Origin: Streptomyces globisporus
GTDB taxonomy: Bacteria; Actinomycetota; Actinomycetes; Streptomycetales; Streptomycetaceae
Direction: 5' to 3'
Assembly (NCBI RefSeq): GCF_003501885.1
Contig: NZ_QWFA01000042.1
Location: forward strand, 1 to 33,406
Length of the DNA: 33,406 nucleotides
The translations under genes were made by a program, and so were the position numbers. Positions 7,546 through 17,030 of the stretch are shown here, piece after piece. Under the pieces are notes generated by a model. It did not search any database and was not told where the DNA came from. It saw only the letters and a program-made list of their open reading frames with translations. How positions within the stretch are numbered: the stretch's first letter is position 1; every line of letters starts with the position of its first letter.

Positions 7546-8448
7546 ATGGCTCACGCACACCAGCACCAGCACCAGCACCAGCACGGGGCGCCCTCCGCGC
7601 ATGCCCACACCCACGACTCCGACGCAACGCCGAACGGGCTTCCCGAGATCCTCGACCTCGACGCCGCTCTCTTCGCACCCCACCTGACCGCGCTCACCGG
7701 GCGTATCGCCTGTCTGGCCGGTGACGACGTCCGGCACATCGTCGACCTCGGCTCGGGCACCGGGACCGGCACGTTCGCCCTGCTGGAGCAGTTCCCGACC
7801 GCCCGCGTGACCGCGGTCGACAGCTCCCCCGCGATGCTGGAGCTGCTCGTCTCGGCGGCCCGCGAGCGGGGGCTGGACGACCGCGTGCGCACGCTGGAGG
7901 CCGACGCCGGTACGGGGGTGCCGGGAGTGGTCGACGCCGACCTCGTCTGGGCGTCGGCGTCCCTGCACCACCTGGACGACCCCGCGACCGCCCTGGCCGG
8001 GATCCGCGCCGCGCTGCGTCCCGGAGGGCTGCTGGCCGTCGCGGAGGTGGACGGGATGCCGTCCTTCCTGCCCGCGGACGGGGAGCCGGGCGAGCTGGAG
8101 GCCCGCTGTCGCGCGGCGCTCGACGGGCTGCACGCCGAGCGGATGCCGCACCGGGGTGCCGACTGGGGCTCCCTGCTGACGGCCGCCGGCTTCTCCGTCG
8201 AGCAGGAGCGCGCCGAGCCGTGGGAGCTGCGCGCCCCGCTGCCCGAGGGGGCGGGCCGGTACGCCTTCCTGGTCTTCGAGCGGATCCGCGGCTCGCTCGA
8301 CGGGCGCGTCGACGCCGACGACCTGGCCGCGCTCGACCGGCTGATCGGCGGCGGGCCCGAGGACGTACGCCACCGCGACGACCTCGTCGTACGGTCCACT
8401 CGCCGGACCTGGATGGCCCGCCCCGTCGAAGAAGGCGTGAAGGCATAG
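7546..8448 (+). CDS. SAM-dependent methyltransferase with His-rich N-terminus
   Basis: From ATG 7546 the protein has 300 residues. The class I methyltransferase fold is clear: motif I VDLGSGTGTG (66-75), the acidic end of strand 2 in VTAVDSSPAML (D92), a post-motif ADLVWASASLHHLDDP, and ALRPGGLLAVAEVDG. The substrate is unknown; relatives act on small molecules. The first 23 residues hold nine histidines (MAHAHQHQHQHQHGAPSAHA, then HTH), encoded in part by four perfect CAGCAC repeats. Such a stretch can bind Ni, Zn or Cu, but is not needed for catalysis. GGAG at 7524-7527 is rather far from the start. An inverted repeat at 7488-7506 is a likely operator. Confidence is high for the family and low for the function. 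Confidence 0.85.
   Translation: MAHAHQHQHQHQHGAPSAHAHTHDSDATPNGLPEILDLDAALFAPHLTALTGRIACLAGDDVRHIVDLGSGTGTGTFALLEQFPTARVTAVDSSPAMLELLVSAARERGLDDRVRTLEADAGTGVPGVVDADLVWASASLHHLDDPATALAGIRAALRPGGLLAVAEVDGMPSFLPADGEPGELEARCRAALDGLHAERMPHRGADWGSLLTAAGFSVEQERAEPWELRAPLPEGAGRYAFLVFERIRGSLDGRVDADDLAALDRLIGGGPEDVRHRDDLVVRSTRRTWMARPVEEGVKA
7561..7584 (+). repeat. Four tandem CAGCAC hexamers encoding a Gln-His run
   Basis: Four exact copies of CAGCAC encode QHQHQHQH near the start of the methyltransferase. Perfect short repeats of this kind can slip during replication, and each unit added or lost changes the protein by two residues without breaking the frame. Confidence 0.85.
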
Positions 8449-8572
8449 GGGTGCAGGCAGCATCACCGGGCCCCCCGGGGCACCGTGTACTGCCCCGCCG
8501 TACCGTCCGCCGGGCGTACACGGTCGAGCAGCCTGGAAAGGCTAGCCATCGACGCGACGAAGGAACCTCTCT

Positions 8573-9691
8573 GTGCGTGCGTACGCCTCGGGAAAAGAGC
8601 CTGATGACAGCCCAGCACGGGGCCGGGCCCGGGCCGCGGCTCCGGCCCGCCTCCCGGGCGGCGCCGGAGCCCTCGAATCCGGTGGTGCCCTCGCTCCCCA
8701 ACGGGCCCTGGGCAATGCGGCGGTGACGCGCCTGCTGGAGGAGGAACGGAAGCGGCAGGAGGAGTCGGCCCGGCCCGACGGGACGCAAACCGCGCCCGAT
8801 GTGCAGCGTTTCACCGTCCAGAACGTCCTCCGGGCCCCGGGCCGCCCCCTGGACGCCGCGCTCAAGGACGACATGGAGAGCCGGTCCGACGCCGACTTCT
8901 CCGACGTCCGCCTGCACACCGGCGCGGCCGCCCGGGACTCCGCCGCCGAGATCGGTGCTCGCGCCTACACCTCCGGAAGCCACATCGTGATCGGCGACGG
9001 GGGCGACGACCAGCACACGCTCGCCCACGAGTTGACGCACGTCATCCAACAACGCACGGGGCCTGTCTCCGGCACCGACGACGGAACCGGTCTACGGATC
9101 AGCGACCCCTCCGACCGATACGAGCGCGAGGCCGAGGCGAACGCGTCGCGGGTGCTGTCCCGGCCGTCGGCCCACAGCCCGGCTGCAGAGAGCGCGGGCG
9201 GTGCCCCGTCCTCCCACGCCCCCGGGGCCACCGTGCAGCGCCGCCCCCGGGAGAAGCCCCCCGAGGAGGAGGGCGACCACACGCACGTGGACCCCGACTA
9301 TCCCGGGCTGCGCCTGACGGTGGACCAGGCCCTGACCGACGAGTACTACGAGACGATCTTCAAGCTCGGCGAATCCGAAGAGCGCGTGCTCTTCGACATG
9401 GACGGCAGCTTCGGCTACATCAAGGTCGACGAAGGGCTCCAGACCTACGACAAACTCGTGGAACAGGAGATCGGAGCGCAGGACGCACAGGCGGACCTGA
9501 CCGGCCACTTCTCGCCGCAGCGGGACAGCAGCTACCACGTCCGGGCCAACGGCAAGCAGTTCCAGGACGCCCGGATCAACAGCCTGCAGGACTTCGAGGC
9601 CGCGGGCATCGGACCGGGGCAGCTGGTCGAGGTGAGCGCGGCGCTGCTGAGCCGGGCCAGAGGCAGACGGCAGACGGCTAAGTGCTGCTGA
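8573..9691 (+). CDS. DUF4157 zinc-protease-like protein (injection-system-associated type)
   Basis: GTG 8573 has GAAGGA (8559-8564) at ideal spacing; 372 residues. After a disordered Ala/Pro/Arg-rich start comes the motif ALAPQRALGNAAVTRLL (39-55), commonly found ahead of DUF4157. The DUF4157 domain (about 85-200) has LRAPGRPLDAALKDDMESR, FSDVRLHTGAAARDSA, AYTSGSHIVIG, the zinc-binding HELTHVIQQ (H152, E153, H156) and DPSDRYEREAEANASRV, whose acidic residues could supply the third ligand. The last 140 or so residues are a separate unrecognised acidic domain. DUF4157 proteins are often encoded with extracellular contractile injection systems and proposed as cargo or processing peptidases; no such cluster is visible here. 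The 3' end overlaps the convergent GPP34 gene by 14 bases. Confidence 0.88.
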   Translation: MRAYASGKEPDDSPARGRARAAAPARLPGGAGALESGGALAPQRALGNAAVTRLLEEERKRQEESARPDGTQTAPDVQRFTVQNVLRAPGRPLDAALKDDMESRSDADFSDVRLHTGAAARDSAAEIGARAYTSGSHIVIGDGGDDQHTLAHELTHVIQQRTGPVSGTDDGTGLRISDPSDRYEREAEANASRVLSRPSAHSPAAESAGGAPSSHAPGATVQRRPREKPPEEEGDHTHVDPDYPGLRLTVDQALTDEYYETIFKLGESEERVLFDMDGSFGYIKVDEGLQTYDKLVEQEIGAQDAQADLTGHFSPQRDSSYHVRANGKQFQDARINSLQDFEAAGIGPGQLVEVSAALLSRARGRRQTAKCC

Positions 9692-10367
9692 CGGCGACAG
9701 CGGTCCCCGCGGCAACCGCCGCCACCGTCCGCAGCACCGCCGCGTTCACCGCCTCCGCGCCCCAACTGCTCCGCTCCAGCTCCTTCGCCCGCTTGTAGAC
9801 CTTGCCGGACCACGGGATGGAGCGGTGCAGCGTCGGGAGCGTGCCGCTCGCGGAGAGCAGTCCGGCCAGCGCCGCCGTACGGCCATCGGGCTCGGCCCCG
9901 TCGACCAGGACGACCCGGACCTTCTCCACCAGGGCCTTCTTGTACCCGGTGTCCGACACCGTCGTCGATGTCGTACGGAACAGGCCCAGGGTCTTCTTCG
10001 TCTCCTGGCGCAGCACGCTCCGCTCCACGAGGCGGTCGAGCACCGTCTCCCGCTTCCCCACCCCCGTACCGATCTCGATCAGCAGGGTCTGTACGCCGCG
10101 CACCCGCTCACCCACCTTCGCGTGGGCGGCCCGGAGCAGCGGGTCCGACGGCGTACGACCGGCTACGGCATGCACCTTCACGCCGTTGAGGCCCGTGTCG
10201 TTCTCGTCGGCCCTGATGTGCCCGCCGAGGCCCAGCTCCACGAGGAGCGCGCCGCCCAGCGTGTAGTACAGCGTGCCCGCCCCCGCGATGGCCCCCGACG
10301 TGTCGTCCATCATCAGCAGCGTCAGGTCTTCGACGATGAGCAGGTCGTTCTCGGTCTTCTTCTGCAT
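9678..10367 (-). CDS. GPP34 (GOLPH3-like) family protein, copy 1
   Basis: The 229-residue protein is a GPP34 domain: NDLLIVEDLTLLMMDDTSGA at the start, YYTLGGALLVELGLGGHI, DPLLRAAHAKVGERVRGVQT and a Leu-rich C-terminus ending in a hydrophobic, Ala-rich helix (TVAAVAAGTAVAVSS) that could sit in the membrane. Eukaryotic GOLPH3 binds phosphatidylinositol-4-phosphate on Golgi membranes; the actinobacterial proteins share the fold but their role is unknown. ATG 10365-10367 has AGAGG close upstream. It converges on and overlaps the DUF4157 gene, and is divergent from the esterase across a region with a CATGAC-N4-GTCATG inverted repeat. A second, distant GPP34 copy is at 21498-22163. Confidence 0.88.
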   Translation of the reverse strand: MQKKTENDLLIVEDLTLLMMDDTSGAIAGAGTLYYTLGGALLVELGLGGHIRADENDTGLNGVKVHAVAGRTPSDPLLRAAHAKVGERVRGVQTLLIEIGTGVGKRETVLDRLVERSVLRQETKKTLGLFRTTSTTVSDTGYKKALVEKVRVVLVDGAEPDGRTAALAGLLSASGTLPTLHRSIPWSGKVYKRAKELERSSWGAEAVNAAVLRTVAAVAAGTAVAVSST

Positions 10368-10461
10368 GGCCTCTGTCCAACCGTCGGCATCCGGTGCGCG
10401 GGTCTTCCTCCAGCCTGACCCGCGCGGGCGGAGGGGAGCGGTGCGCCCTGTCACCACTGTT

Positions 10462-10477
10462 CATGACAGACGTCATG
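10462..10477. promoter_or_regulatory. Inverted repeat CATGAC-N4-GTCATG in a divergent promoter region
   Basis: Perfect 6-bp arms around AGAC lie in the 202-base gap between the GPP34 gene (start 10367) and the esterase gene (start 10570). Position and size suit an operator serving one or both genes. No regulator gene is adjacent and the binding protein is unknown. Confidence 0.4.
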
Positions 10478-10569
10478 TCCGGGCGTACGGCGGGGCCGCC
10501 CGGCTCACGGCAGCGCCGATAGCATCCGGCAGGAGACCCGGACGGACGAGGACGGAGAAGGAGCGGCAC

Positions 10570-11487
10570 ATGCGATTCGCACGGGAAGCACTGTTCGCGG
10601 ACGTGCCCGCCGAGCAGGTCGCCGAGGCCCGGGACTTCTACCGGTCGCGGCCGGCCGGCCGGGGGCCGGCCGGCTTCGAGGAGCTGGAGGAGGCCCGGGC
10701 GAAGAAGCCCGCGCCCCGTGCCGTCGTTCCGCCGCCCCTCGCAGAGACGGTCGAGGCCGCCGGCGTACGCGTCCCGGTCCGCATCTTCCTGCCTGCCGAC
10801 GGTCCGCCCCGGGGCGTCTACCTGGGCATCCACGGCGGCGGCTTCTACATGGGCACCGCCGCCCAGGGCGACGAACGCCACCGCGCGCTCGCCGACGCCC
10901 TGCAGATCGCCGTCATCGGCATCGACTACCGGCTCGCGCCCGAACACCCCTGGCCAGCCGCCCCCGACGACTGCGCAGCGGTGGCGCTCTGGCTCGTCGA
11001 GGAGGCCGAGGCCCGCTTCGGGACCTCGCGGCTCGCGATCGGCGGAAGTTCCGCAGGGGCCACCCTCGCCCTCACGACCCTCCTCCGGCTGCGGGACCGG
11101 GGCGTCGTCGACCGGTTCGCCGGGGCGGCGCTCCGCTTCGGCACCTGGGACCTGAGCGCGCACACCCCGAGCGGCCGTCTCATCGCGGACGAGTACTTCA
11201 TCCAGGCGTACGTCGGCCACGTGCCGGACCGCGACCGCACCCTTCCCGACATCTCGCCCCTCTACGCCGACCTGACCGGACTCCCCCCGGCCCTGCTGGT
11301 CGTGGGCGCCGAGGACATCCTGCTGGAGGACAACCTGACCATGGCCGGGCGGCTGTCGGCGGCGGGGAACGACGTCGAGCTGCGCGTCTACCCCGCGGCG
11401 CCCCACGGCTTCACCGGCCACGCCACCGCCCTGGCCGCCACCGCGGTCGACGGGATCAACGCCTGGCTGCGCGAACGGATCAGCTGA
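10570..11487 (+). CDS. HSL-type alpha/beta-hydrolase (esterase)
   Basis: The 305-residue protein belongs to the hormone-sensitive-lipase group (ESTHER group H). The oxyanion motif HGGG is at 88-91, the nucleophile elbow GSSAG places the catalytic serine at 161, DILLED gives the acid at D249, and the histidine is H279 in PAAPHGF. The DYRLAPEHPWPAAPDD segment (119-134) is also typical. Such enzymes cleave short-chain acyl esters in the cytoplasm; the natural substrate is unknown. ATG 10570 has GAAGGAG (10556-10562) upstream. It converges on the GNAT gene with a nine-base gap. A very stable inverted repeat (10650-10674) lies in codons 27-35. Confidence 0.9.
   Translation: MRFAREALFADVPAEQVAEARDFYRSRPAGRGPAGFEELEEARAKKPAPRAVVPPPLAETVEAAGVRVPVRIFLPADGPPRGVYLGIHGGGFYMGTAAQGDERHRALADALQIAVIGIDYRLAPEHPWPAAPDDCAAVALWLVEEAEARFGTSRLAIGGSSAGATLALTTLLRLRDRGVVDRFAGAALRFGTWDLSAHTPSGRLIADEYFIQAYVGHVPDRDRTLPDISPLYADLTGLPPALLVVGAEDILLEDNLTMAGRLSAAGNDVELRVYPAAPHGFTGHATALAATAVDGINAWLRERIS
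10650..10674 (+). repeat. Perfect 11-bp inverted repeat inside the esterase gene
   Basis: GCCGGCCGGCC and its reverse complement flank a GGG loop about 80 bases into the coding region. The all-G/C stem would be very stable in the mRNA. It encodes RPAGRGPAG, a flexible stretch, so it may simply reflect codon bias. Confidence 0.6.
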
Positions 11488-11496
11488 GCAACCGGA

Positions 11497-12087
11497 TCAG
11501 CGGTCGCCTCTGACACGGGCGTGCAGATGCATGTCGTGCCGCCCGTCGTCGTGCACGGCCGAGCTGCGCTTGGTCCCCTCCAGCAGGTAGCCGGCCTTGG
11601 TCGCGACCCGGCAGGAGGCGTCGTTACGCGTCGAGTGGTCCAACTCCAGCCGGTGGAAGCCGATGTCGTCCAGCGCCCAGGAGCTGACCGCCGCGAGTGC
11701 GCGGCAGGCGACCCCCGCGCCGCGTGCGGCCGGGAGCACCCAGTACGCCGCGTTCGCGACCCCATCGGCGAAGTCCACGCGGCGCAGGGCCATCCGGCCG
11801 AGCACCTCGCCGCTCTCGCGGGCGACGGCCCAGTGGCAGCCCTTCTCCCGCTCCCAGTCCTGGCGGTACCCCTCGAACCACTCCCGGACCTCGGCCTCGG
11901 TCGAGGGCCGGTGCGTGTGCCAGCGGCGGGTGCCCTCGTCCTCGTACGCGGAGAGGAACGCCTGCGCGTCGGCCCGCTCCCACGGACGCAAGCGCAGCCC
12001 GCCGCCGGCTACCGGGATCACGGGTTGCGGGGCTCCGGCGAGGCAGCCGGACCGCATGGTGGGTGGCGTGGACAGCGTACGGGTCAT
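11497..12087 (-). CDS. GNAT N-acetyltransferase (RimJ/RimL-like)
   Basis: The 196-residue protein has the RimJ/RimL-like acetyltransferase layout: a short variable start, LRLRPWERADAQAFLSAYED (about 32-51), WFEGYRQDWEREKGCHWAVA, GEVLGRMALRRVDFADGVAN, then AYWVLPAARGAGVACRALAA, where GxGxA-type residues bind acetyl-CoA, and the closing FHRLELDHSTRNDASCRVAT with AGYLLEG. It transfers an acetyl group to a protein N-terminus or a small amine; the substrate is unknown. ATG 12085-12087 has GAGG four bases upstream. The last residues include several histidines (VHDDGRHDMHLHARVRG). It is divergent from the next gene by only a few bases and converges on the esterase. Confidence 0.88.
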   Translation of the reverse strand: MTRTLSTPPTMRSGCLAGAPQPVIPVAGGGLRLRPWERADAQAFLSAYEDEGTRRWHTHRPSTEAEVREWFEGYRQDWEREKGCHWAVARESGEVLGRMALRRVDFADGVANAAYWVLPAARGAGVACRALAAVSSWALDDIGFHRLELDHSTRNDASCRVATKAGYLLEGTKRSSAVHDDGRHDMHLHARVRGDR

Positions 12088-12093
12088 GGCCTC

Positions 12094-12678
12094 ATGATCG
12101 CCGATCCCCGGCTGACAGCGGATCGGCCCCCTGCCTGGGCTCAGCCCATGAACGTCTTCCACGGGGGTGACGGCAGACGCCTGGAGATGCGCAACGGCGG
12201 TACGGCGGTGTTCGTGGACGTCCTCGTACTCGCCGTCTCCGCCCTGGCCCGCGAGCCCTGGCACTTCCGCTTCGCCGCCCTGCTCACGCTCCAGGACCAG
12301 AACGTCATGGGGCGCGGGGTGGTCGGCTTCGATCTGGCGGAGCTCGACTGGGGAGACACCCCGCGCGAGCGGGCGGCGGCGAAGGACTGGCTGCTGTGCG
12401 TCCTCGACCTGGCGCTGACCCGTCACCGCTGGGAGGAGCTGACGTACGAACCGCCGTACACCGAGGGGTACTTGCGCACGTACCGGGCGATGGTGGAGGC
12501 GTTCGCCCCCGCGACGGCCGAGCCCGGTACAGATGTCCTGCCCGGCCCGGAGGACGCCGCGACGGCCTCGTGCGTACGTCACCGGGTGCTGGACGCCCTG
12601 CCGTACTGGGCGGGGTGCGTGTTCTGCACGGCCGGGGACCGAGGGTCCGTTCCCCAACAGCCCCTGCCGGGTCAGTGA
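12094..12678 (+). CDS. Conserved Streptomyces protein of unknown function
   Basis: ATG 12094 gives 194 residues; the in-frame ATG 12148 (MNVFHGGDGRRLEMRNGG) begins the conserved part and is an equally possible start, and neither has a good ribosome site. The protein is soluble, with a strand-rich first half (TAVFVDVLVLAVSALAREPW) and a helical second half (RYRAMVEAFAP-like, ASCVRHRVLDALPYWAGCVF). Three cysteines near the C-terminus lie in SCVRH and GCVFC. I recall similar Streptomyces sequences but no function. If ATG 12094 is used, its start is only seven bases from that of the divergent GNAT gene. The 3' end overlaps the YciI gene by seven bases. Confidence 0.68.
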   Translation: MIADPRLTADRPPAWAQPMNVFHGGDGRRLEMRNGGTAVFVDVLVLAVSALAREPWHFRFAALLTLQDQNVMGRGVVGFDLAELDWGDTPRERAAAKDWLLCVLDLALTRHRWEELTYEPPYTEGYLRTYRAMVEAFAPATAEPGTDVLPGPEDAATASCVRHRVLDALPYWAGCVFCTAGDRGSVPQQPLPGQ

Positions 12679-13244
12679 CGCCCGCCGCGCTCCCAGCGCT
12701 GCGCCGTGAGTTCCGCGGGCCGTCCACCGGCCAGCCGTTCCGCGAACGGCCGGACCAGTCCCCGCGCTTCGTCCGGGAGCCCCCGCACGGCCGCGACCAC
12801 TCCCGTCGTGCCGGTCCCTCCGTCGTCGACCAGAGCGGCCACGAAGATGAGCCGGCTGTCCGTCTCCGCACCCGACAGCCCCCGCGGCTCGACATCATCC
12901 GGAGCAGCTGCCGACAGCGGCCACTGAGCGGTGACGAGGGTGTGGGGGACGTCCGCCTCGGGTTCACGGCTCAACAGCACGTTCGCCGCGACGACCGTGA
13001 GATCGCGGTAGAGGCCCGCCTTCCAGAACGGCTCCTCCCGCGCGAACCGCTCCGCCGCGGCCCGGTCCGCGAGGTCGGCGACGTGGACGCTCCCCGTGTG
13101 CTCCTCCCCGTCGTCGGACACGGTGGGGCCGCGGAGTATCAGCCGGCCCTCGAACCGGTCCATGTAGGACCAGTGCTCCTCGGACAGCTCCATCAGCTGG
13201 TCGGCGACATCCGGCTGGTCCTGGGCGTACACATAGAACGGCAT
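12672..13244 (-). CDS. YciI-family protein
   Basis: The N-terminal 95 or so residues form a YciI-like dimeric alpha/beta-barrel domain (MPFYVYAQDQPDVADQLMEL, HWSYMDRFEGRLILRGPTVS, SVHVADLADRAAAERFAREE, FWKAGLYRDL). The remaining 90 residues are a second, poorly conserved domain; total 190, about twice a minimal YciI protein. The family includes small enzymes and putative dehalogenase-like or degradative proteins, with no shared reaction. There is no Shine-Dalgarno before ATG 13242-13244; TACGGT on the coding strand (plus 13251-13256) sits exactly six bases upstream, as expected of a leaderless mRNA. The strong hairpin at 13277-13309 separates it from the UvrA-like gene upstream. Confidence 0.82.
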   Translation of the reverse strand: MPFYVYAQDQPDVADQLMELSEEHWSYMDRFEGRLILRGPTVSDDGEEHTGSVHVADLADRAAAERFAREEPFWKAGLYRDLTVVAANVLLSREPEADVPHTLVTAQWPLSAAAPDDVEPRGLSGAETDSRLIFVAALVDDGGTGTTGVVAAVRGLPDEARGLVRPFAERLAGGRPAELTAQRWERGGRH

Positions 13245-13276
13245 GCCGTGACCGTACCGGGACTCCTGAAGCGGCC

Positions 13277-13309
13277 CTCTCCGCCTGACCTGGAGGAGCA
13301 GGCGGAGAG
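13277..13309 (-). terminator. Hairpin terminator of the UvrA-like gene
   Basis: Perfect 11-bp arms CTCTCCGCCTG (13277-13287) and CAGGCGGAGAG (13299-13309) enclose an 11-base loop just beyond the stop of the minus-strand UvrA-like gene. Outer GGCC pairs at 13274-13277 and 13315-13318 could extend it. No U-tract is present. Confidence 0.75.
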
Positions 13310-13319
13310 AGCGCTGGCC

Positions 13320-15707
<2,388 letters not shown>

Positions 15708-15722
15708 GCTCGTCGTCTCTCC

Positions 15723-15738
15723 ATTACTGGATTACTGG
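15723..15738. repeat. Tandem ATTACTGG octamers ahead of the UvrA-like gene
   Basis: Two exact 8-bp copies, end to end, lie 16-31 bases upstream of the UvrA-like start codon, just before its ribosome site. AT-rich repeats stand out in this GC-rich setting. They could be a regulator site or part of the promoter; the function is not shown. Confidence 0.5.
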
Positions 15739-15764
15739 TGCGCGGAGCCTACTGTCCGTGCGTG

Positions 15765-15797
15765 GGGGCCGGGGCCCGAATACCGGGCTCCGGCCCC
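15765..15797 (-). terminator. Hairpin terminator of the AraC-VOC operon
   Basis: Fourteen-base arms GGGGCCGGGGCCCG (15765-15778) and CGGGCTCCGGCCCC (15784-15797) pair, with a single G:T position, around the loop AATAC. It lies 20 bases past the stop of the VOC gene on the minus strand and upstream of the UvrA-like gene. Confidence 0.75.
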
Positions 15798-15817
15798 TGG
15801 GGGCGGTGGGGCGGGTA

Positions 15818-16231
15818 CTACTTCTTGGCCTGGGTGATGCGCAGCATGTTGCCGGAGGGGTCCCGGAAGGCGCAGTCGCGGACGCCGTACGGCTGGTCGA
15901 TCGGCTCCTGGAGCACTTCGCCGCCCGCGGCGCGGACCTTCTCGAACGCCGCGTCGACGTCGTCGGAGGTGAGGATGACGCCGCGCAGCATGCCCTTGGC
16001 GAGCAGCTCGGCCATGGTCTGCCGGTCGGCGGCCGGGGCGTTCGGGTCGGCGAGCGGGGGCTCCAGGACGATCTCCACGTCCGGCTGCGCGGGGGACCCG
16101 ACGGTCACCCAGCGCATGCCTTCGAACCCGACATCGTTGCGCACCTCCATTCCCAGGGCGTCGCGGTAGAAGGCGAGCGCCTTGTCGTGGTCGTCGACGG
16201 CGATGAAGCACTGCGAGAGCTTGATGTCCAT
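15818..16231 (-). CDS. VOC-family (glyoxalase-like) protein
   Basis: The 137-residue protein is a single vicinal-oxygen-chelate domain: LSQCFIAVDDHDKALAFYRD, LGMEVRNDVGFEGMRWVTVG, then a strand with EIVLEPP, VDAAFEKVRAAGGEVLQEPI and the closing VRDCAFRDPSGNMLRITQ. The E/H positions that bind metal in active glyoxalases are only partly obvious, so it may be a binding or resistance protein rather than a lyase. ATG 16229-16231 is chosen because the domain begins there; ATG 16273 in frame would overlap the upstream gene. It lies ten bases after the AraC-type regulator, and this AraC-VOC pairing is common in Streptomyces. Confidence 0.88.
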   Translation of the reverse strand: MDIKLSQCFIAVDDHDKALAFYRDALGMEVRNDVGFEGMRWVTVGSPAQPDVEIVLEPPLADPNAPAADRQTMAELLAKGMLRGVILTSDDVDAAFEKVRAAGGEVLQEPIDQPYGVRDCAFRDPSGNMLRITQAKK

Positions 16232-16241
16232 GGGTTTCACG

Positions 16242-16667
16242 CTACGGGCGGGGCTTTCGATCCGCTTCTCCATTCCTGACCGGTCGTGTCAGCATCTTGG
16301 CGACGCACGCGGGGATGGTCTCGCCGGCTTCGTGGGGGCGGGCCCGGTAGGCGCTGGGGCTCTCCCCGACCAGCTCCGTGAAGCGGGAACTGAACGAGCC
16401 CAGCGACGTACAGCCGACGGCGAAGCAGACGTCCGTGACCGACAGGTCGCCCCGGCGCAGCAGTGCCTTGGCCCGCTCGATGCGGCGGGTCATGAGATAG
16501 CTGTACGGGGTCTCGCCGAAGGCGGCGCGGAAGCTGCGGGAGAAGTGGCCCGCCGACATCAGGGCGTCACGGGCCAGCGCGGGGACGTCGAGCGGTTCGG
16601 CGTACTCGCGGTCCATGCGGTCACGGGCCCGACGCAGCCGGACCAGGTCCTCCAGCCTCACTCCCAC
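16242..16667 (-). CDS. AraC-family transcriptional regulator
   Basis: The 141-residue protein is little more than the AraC DNA-binding domain: YAEPLDVPALARDALMSAGH with FSRSFRAAFGETPYSYLMTR (first helix-turn-helix) and LSVTDVCFAVGCTSLGSFSS with FTELVGESPSAYR (second). No effector-binding domain is present, so ligand control, if any, lies elsewhere. GTG 16665-16667 has a strong AGAGGAGG-type ribosome site. It is followed ten bases later by the VOC gene, its probable target or partner, and its start overlaps the stop of a 48-residue ORF, suggesting coupled translation. Confidence 0.9.
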   Translation of the reverse strand: MGVRLEDLVRLRRARDRMDREYAEPLDVPALARDALMSAGHFSRSFRAAFGETPYSYLMTRRIERAKALLRRGDLSVTDVCFAVGCTSLGSFSSRFTELVGESPSAYRARPHEAGETIPACVAKMLTRPVRNGEADRKPRP

Positions 16668-16804
16668 ACCTTCCTCCTCTCACCGTCCCACGGCCACCGA
16701 CGCCCGGCCCGCCGCTCGAAGAGGACGTGGTCCGGGACATAGTCGTCCTCGTACAGCAGGTCCAGGAAGGTGTGGCCCGCCGGCTGCTCGCTGGTGATCG
16801 TCAT
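16658..16804 (-). CDS. Small 48-residue ORF overlapping the AraC gene start
   Basis: ATG 16802-16804 is preceded on the coding strand by a G-run (TCGGGGGGCACG) that can act as a ribosome site. The peptide begins MTITSEQPAGHTFLDLLYED, continues DYVPDHVLFERRAGRRWPWD and ends with a basic, Trp-containing tail. Its stop overlaps the GTG of the AraC gene by ten bases, an arrangement typical of translational coupling. I do not recognise a family, and short ORFs arise by chance in GC-rich DNA. The ribosome site and overlap favour a real gene or a leader peptide. Confidence 0.45.
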   Translation of the reverse strand: MTITSEQPAGHTFLDLLYEDDYVPDHVLFERRAGRRWPWDGERRKVWE

Positions 16805-16965
16805 CGTGCCCCCCGATACGTACCGCCGCCGTCTGCATCCGATAGTCCCCCATGCCACTGACAATCGGGCCGCCCCTTGGCCTTCGCCGGCCTCCGCCGG
16901 TCCGTCGCGTGCCGAGCATCACCCTGGACAGCGACCGCAACCGGCGGGTAACTTCGAAGGGAGTC

Positions 16966-16983
16966 TGAGCAAGCGCTTAGCCA
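16966..16983. promoter_or_regulatory. Palindromic AAGCGCTT core upstream of the acyl-CoA dehydrogenase
   Basis: TGAGCAAGCGCTTAGCCA contains the perfect 8-bp palindrome AAGCGCTT (16971-16978) within looser half sites, 48 bases before GTG 17031. It resembles the AnCAAGnnCTTGnT-type sites that I recall for TetR regulators of acyl-CoA and sterol catabolism (KstR2) in other actinobacteria. No regulator gene is adjacent. The 226-base gap shows nothing else recognisable. Confidence 0.4.
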
Positions 16984-17030
16984 TGTTCCGCGAGTTTCCG
17001 CGAATCGACTGCCGACCTAGGAGGCATCCC

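Noticed and set aside
7561..7584. CAGCAC repeats as a CRISPR-like or regulatory array
   Set aside because: Four contiguous hexamers without spacers, in frame within a coding region; simple repeat only.
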